Shown piece by piece: positions 63,295 to 64,000 of a DNA stretch of 64,000 bases. This DNA is from CAZSAK01 sp964605155 (lineage in GTDB: Bacteria; Pseudomonadota; Gammaproteobacteria; SZUA-140). Made by a program: the position numbers and the translations under genes. Location of the stretch: contig CAZSAK010000010.1 of the NCBI GenBank assembly GCA_964605155.1, positions 1 to 64,000 on the forward strand. The letters are read 5' to 3'. Within the stretch, counting starts at the first letter, position 1; every line of letters begins with the position of its first letter. A model generated the notes under the pieces. It was given only the letters and a program-made list of their open reading frames with translations. It was not told the DNA's origin and did no database searches.

Positions 63295-63582
63295 TCATTG
63301 GAATCTTTCTCCGGCGCGTTCGACGGCGCTTTTGAGTTCCTGATAGGCCTGTTCCACGCCGGTTTTAAGATCTTCCCAGCCGTCATTTCCAGCCAAACGC
63401 AGTTCATCCAGTTTTTTATACAAGTGTCGCTGCCTGTTGCGTAAGGATTCGATCTCATCGTTGTATTTAATCTTTTGCTCGGCCGTTGCCTTGTCCGCTC
63501 GGGCCTTGAGAACATCGATTTTAGCCTGCCATTCATGCAGGCGGGCATTCATCTTGTCCTCGTAGACTTGCTTGGTATCCAT
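63295..63582 (-). CDS. Small coiled-coil protein
   Basis: A soluble protein of 95 residues starting MDTKQVYEDKMNARLHEW, almost all charged heptad-like helix: AKIDVLKARADKATAEQKIK and DEIESLRNRQRHLYKKLDEL, ending with a DGWEDLKTGVEQAYQELKSA amphipathic segment. The pattern is that of a widespread group of small coiled-coil stress-associated proteins; no function is assigned. ATG chosen at 63582 behind GGAGG. It lies downstream of the holin-like gene on the same strand, 52 bases away. Confidence 0.75.
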   Translation of the reverse strand: MDTKQVYEDKMNARLHEWQAKIDVLKARADKATAEQKIKYNDEIESLRNRQRHLYKKLDELRLAGNDGWEDLKTGVEQAYQELKSAVERAGERFQ

Positions 63583-63634
63583 AGTGATATCCTCCACAGT
63601 TAAATGTTAATGGCGCTTGACCTGCTGTTCGCTG

Positions 63635-63898
63635 TCAGCGTTGTGACGTGAGTTTTGTGGTGATTAGGTTGTAAAGCCAGGCAAAGATTGCACCGCCTAT
63701 CAGACCATCCAGAGATCCCCAGATCAGGCCCAACACGCTTCCCAGAGGTGTGATGGAATAGCCCGGGTAAAATTTGCCGATGATCGTCGGTTCGGATGAG
63801 GCGCCGTAGAAAACGATCAGCCACCATGTCGCCAGAAACAGGGCAATGCCCCAGTACAGGCCGCAGGTCAGTGCAAAGGCACGTATATTCAGTATCAT
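63635..63898 (-). CDS. Holin-like small membrane protein
   Basis: An 87-residue protein with two or three membrane segments: about 8-30 (ALTCGLYWGIALFLATWWLIV) and 52-80 (LGSVLGLIWGSLDGLIGGAIFAWLYNL). A conserved-looking GYSITPLGS link joins them. Proteins of this plan are often labelled bacteriophage holin, but nothing phage-like is nearby, so a housekeeping membrane role is as likely. GAAGGAGTACC serves as ribosome site. Paired with the coiled-coil gene downstream. Confidence 0.7.
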   Translation of the reverse strand: MILNIRAFALTCGLYWGIALFLATWWLIVFYGASSEPTIIGKFYPGYSITPLGSVLGLIWGSLDGLIGGAIFAWLYNLITTKLTSQR

Positions 63899-64000
63899 TT
63901 CCTGGTACTCCTTCAGTCAGAGTCAAGGGTTATGCCATCGTTTGTAGCGCATACCGAAACTCCTGCCGACATGTCTCGCGGCAAATGGATCGGCTAGCGT

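Overview
The window is a chromosomal segment of a gammaproteobacterium with roughly 53% GC (estimated by eye). The evidence is the protein similarity of RpoB, RpoC, EF-G and the ribosomal proteins to enterobacterial forms, the long 1299-residue PurL with a fused glutaminase, the order dapA / BamC-like lipoprotein / purC, and the gcvR-bcp pair divergent from dapA. The uninterrupted rpoBC-str-S10-spc-alpha cluster and the run ilvB-ilvH-ilvC-psd-pssA-leuA fit a free-living, prototrophic, non-enteric lineage. I cannot name the genus from sequence alone.

Positions 1-30421 are information-processing genes, all on the + strand: the 3' end of a tRNA (probably tRNA-Trp), secE-nusG, rplKAJL, rpoBC, rpsLG-fusA-tuf, the S10, spc and alpha operons, ending at a clean bidirectional terminator. 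Regulatory DNA is visible at the expected breaks: an rplJ leader, an rplL-rpoB attenuator, a near-consensus promoter and structured leader before rpsL, and a promoter and leader before rpsM. TTG and GTG starts are frequent (rplJ, rpoC, rpsM, fusA, tuf, rplR, rpsD).

Positions 30422-44205 are housekeeping genes: a small unknown protein, a SAM hydroxide adenosyltransferase, an AI-2E family permease, a minus-strand gcvR-bcp-phoH group, then dapA, a short BamC-like lipoprotein, a metallo-hydrolase, purC, purL, a Bax-like glucosaminidase and a convergent polysaccharide deacetylase.

Positions 44206-52653 are more accessory. The AT-rich gap at 44250-44500 holds a strong sigma70-type promoter, five GGA motifs (one exactly in a hairpin loop) and an intrinsic terminator, which together look like a small CsrA/RsmA-titrating RNA. 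After it come an FKBP-type isomerase, a large dyad before a 66-residue orphan ORF, a frameshifted membrane/spermidine-synthase-like gene, tesA divergent from an ABC exporter pair with overlapping start codons, a dienelactone-hydrolase-fold protein lacking its nucleophile, and a MIF-type tautomerase.

Positions 52654-60654 make branched-chain amino acids and phosphatidylserine/ethanolamine-type lipids. Both ilvB and leuA are preceded by leader peptides and RNA structures typical of attenuation. The Psd-like protein has Cys at the normal Gly-Ser self-cleavage site and Phe at the usual His. A family 4 uracil-DNA glycosylase and rimI follow. Positions 60655-64000 hold a Trk potassium system, a decayed Crp/Fnr-family regulator, and two small minus-strand proteins (coiled coil; holin-like).
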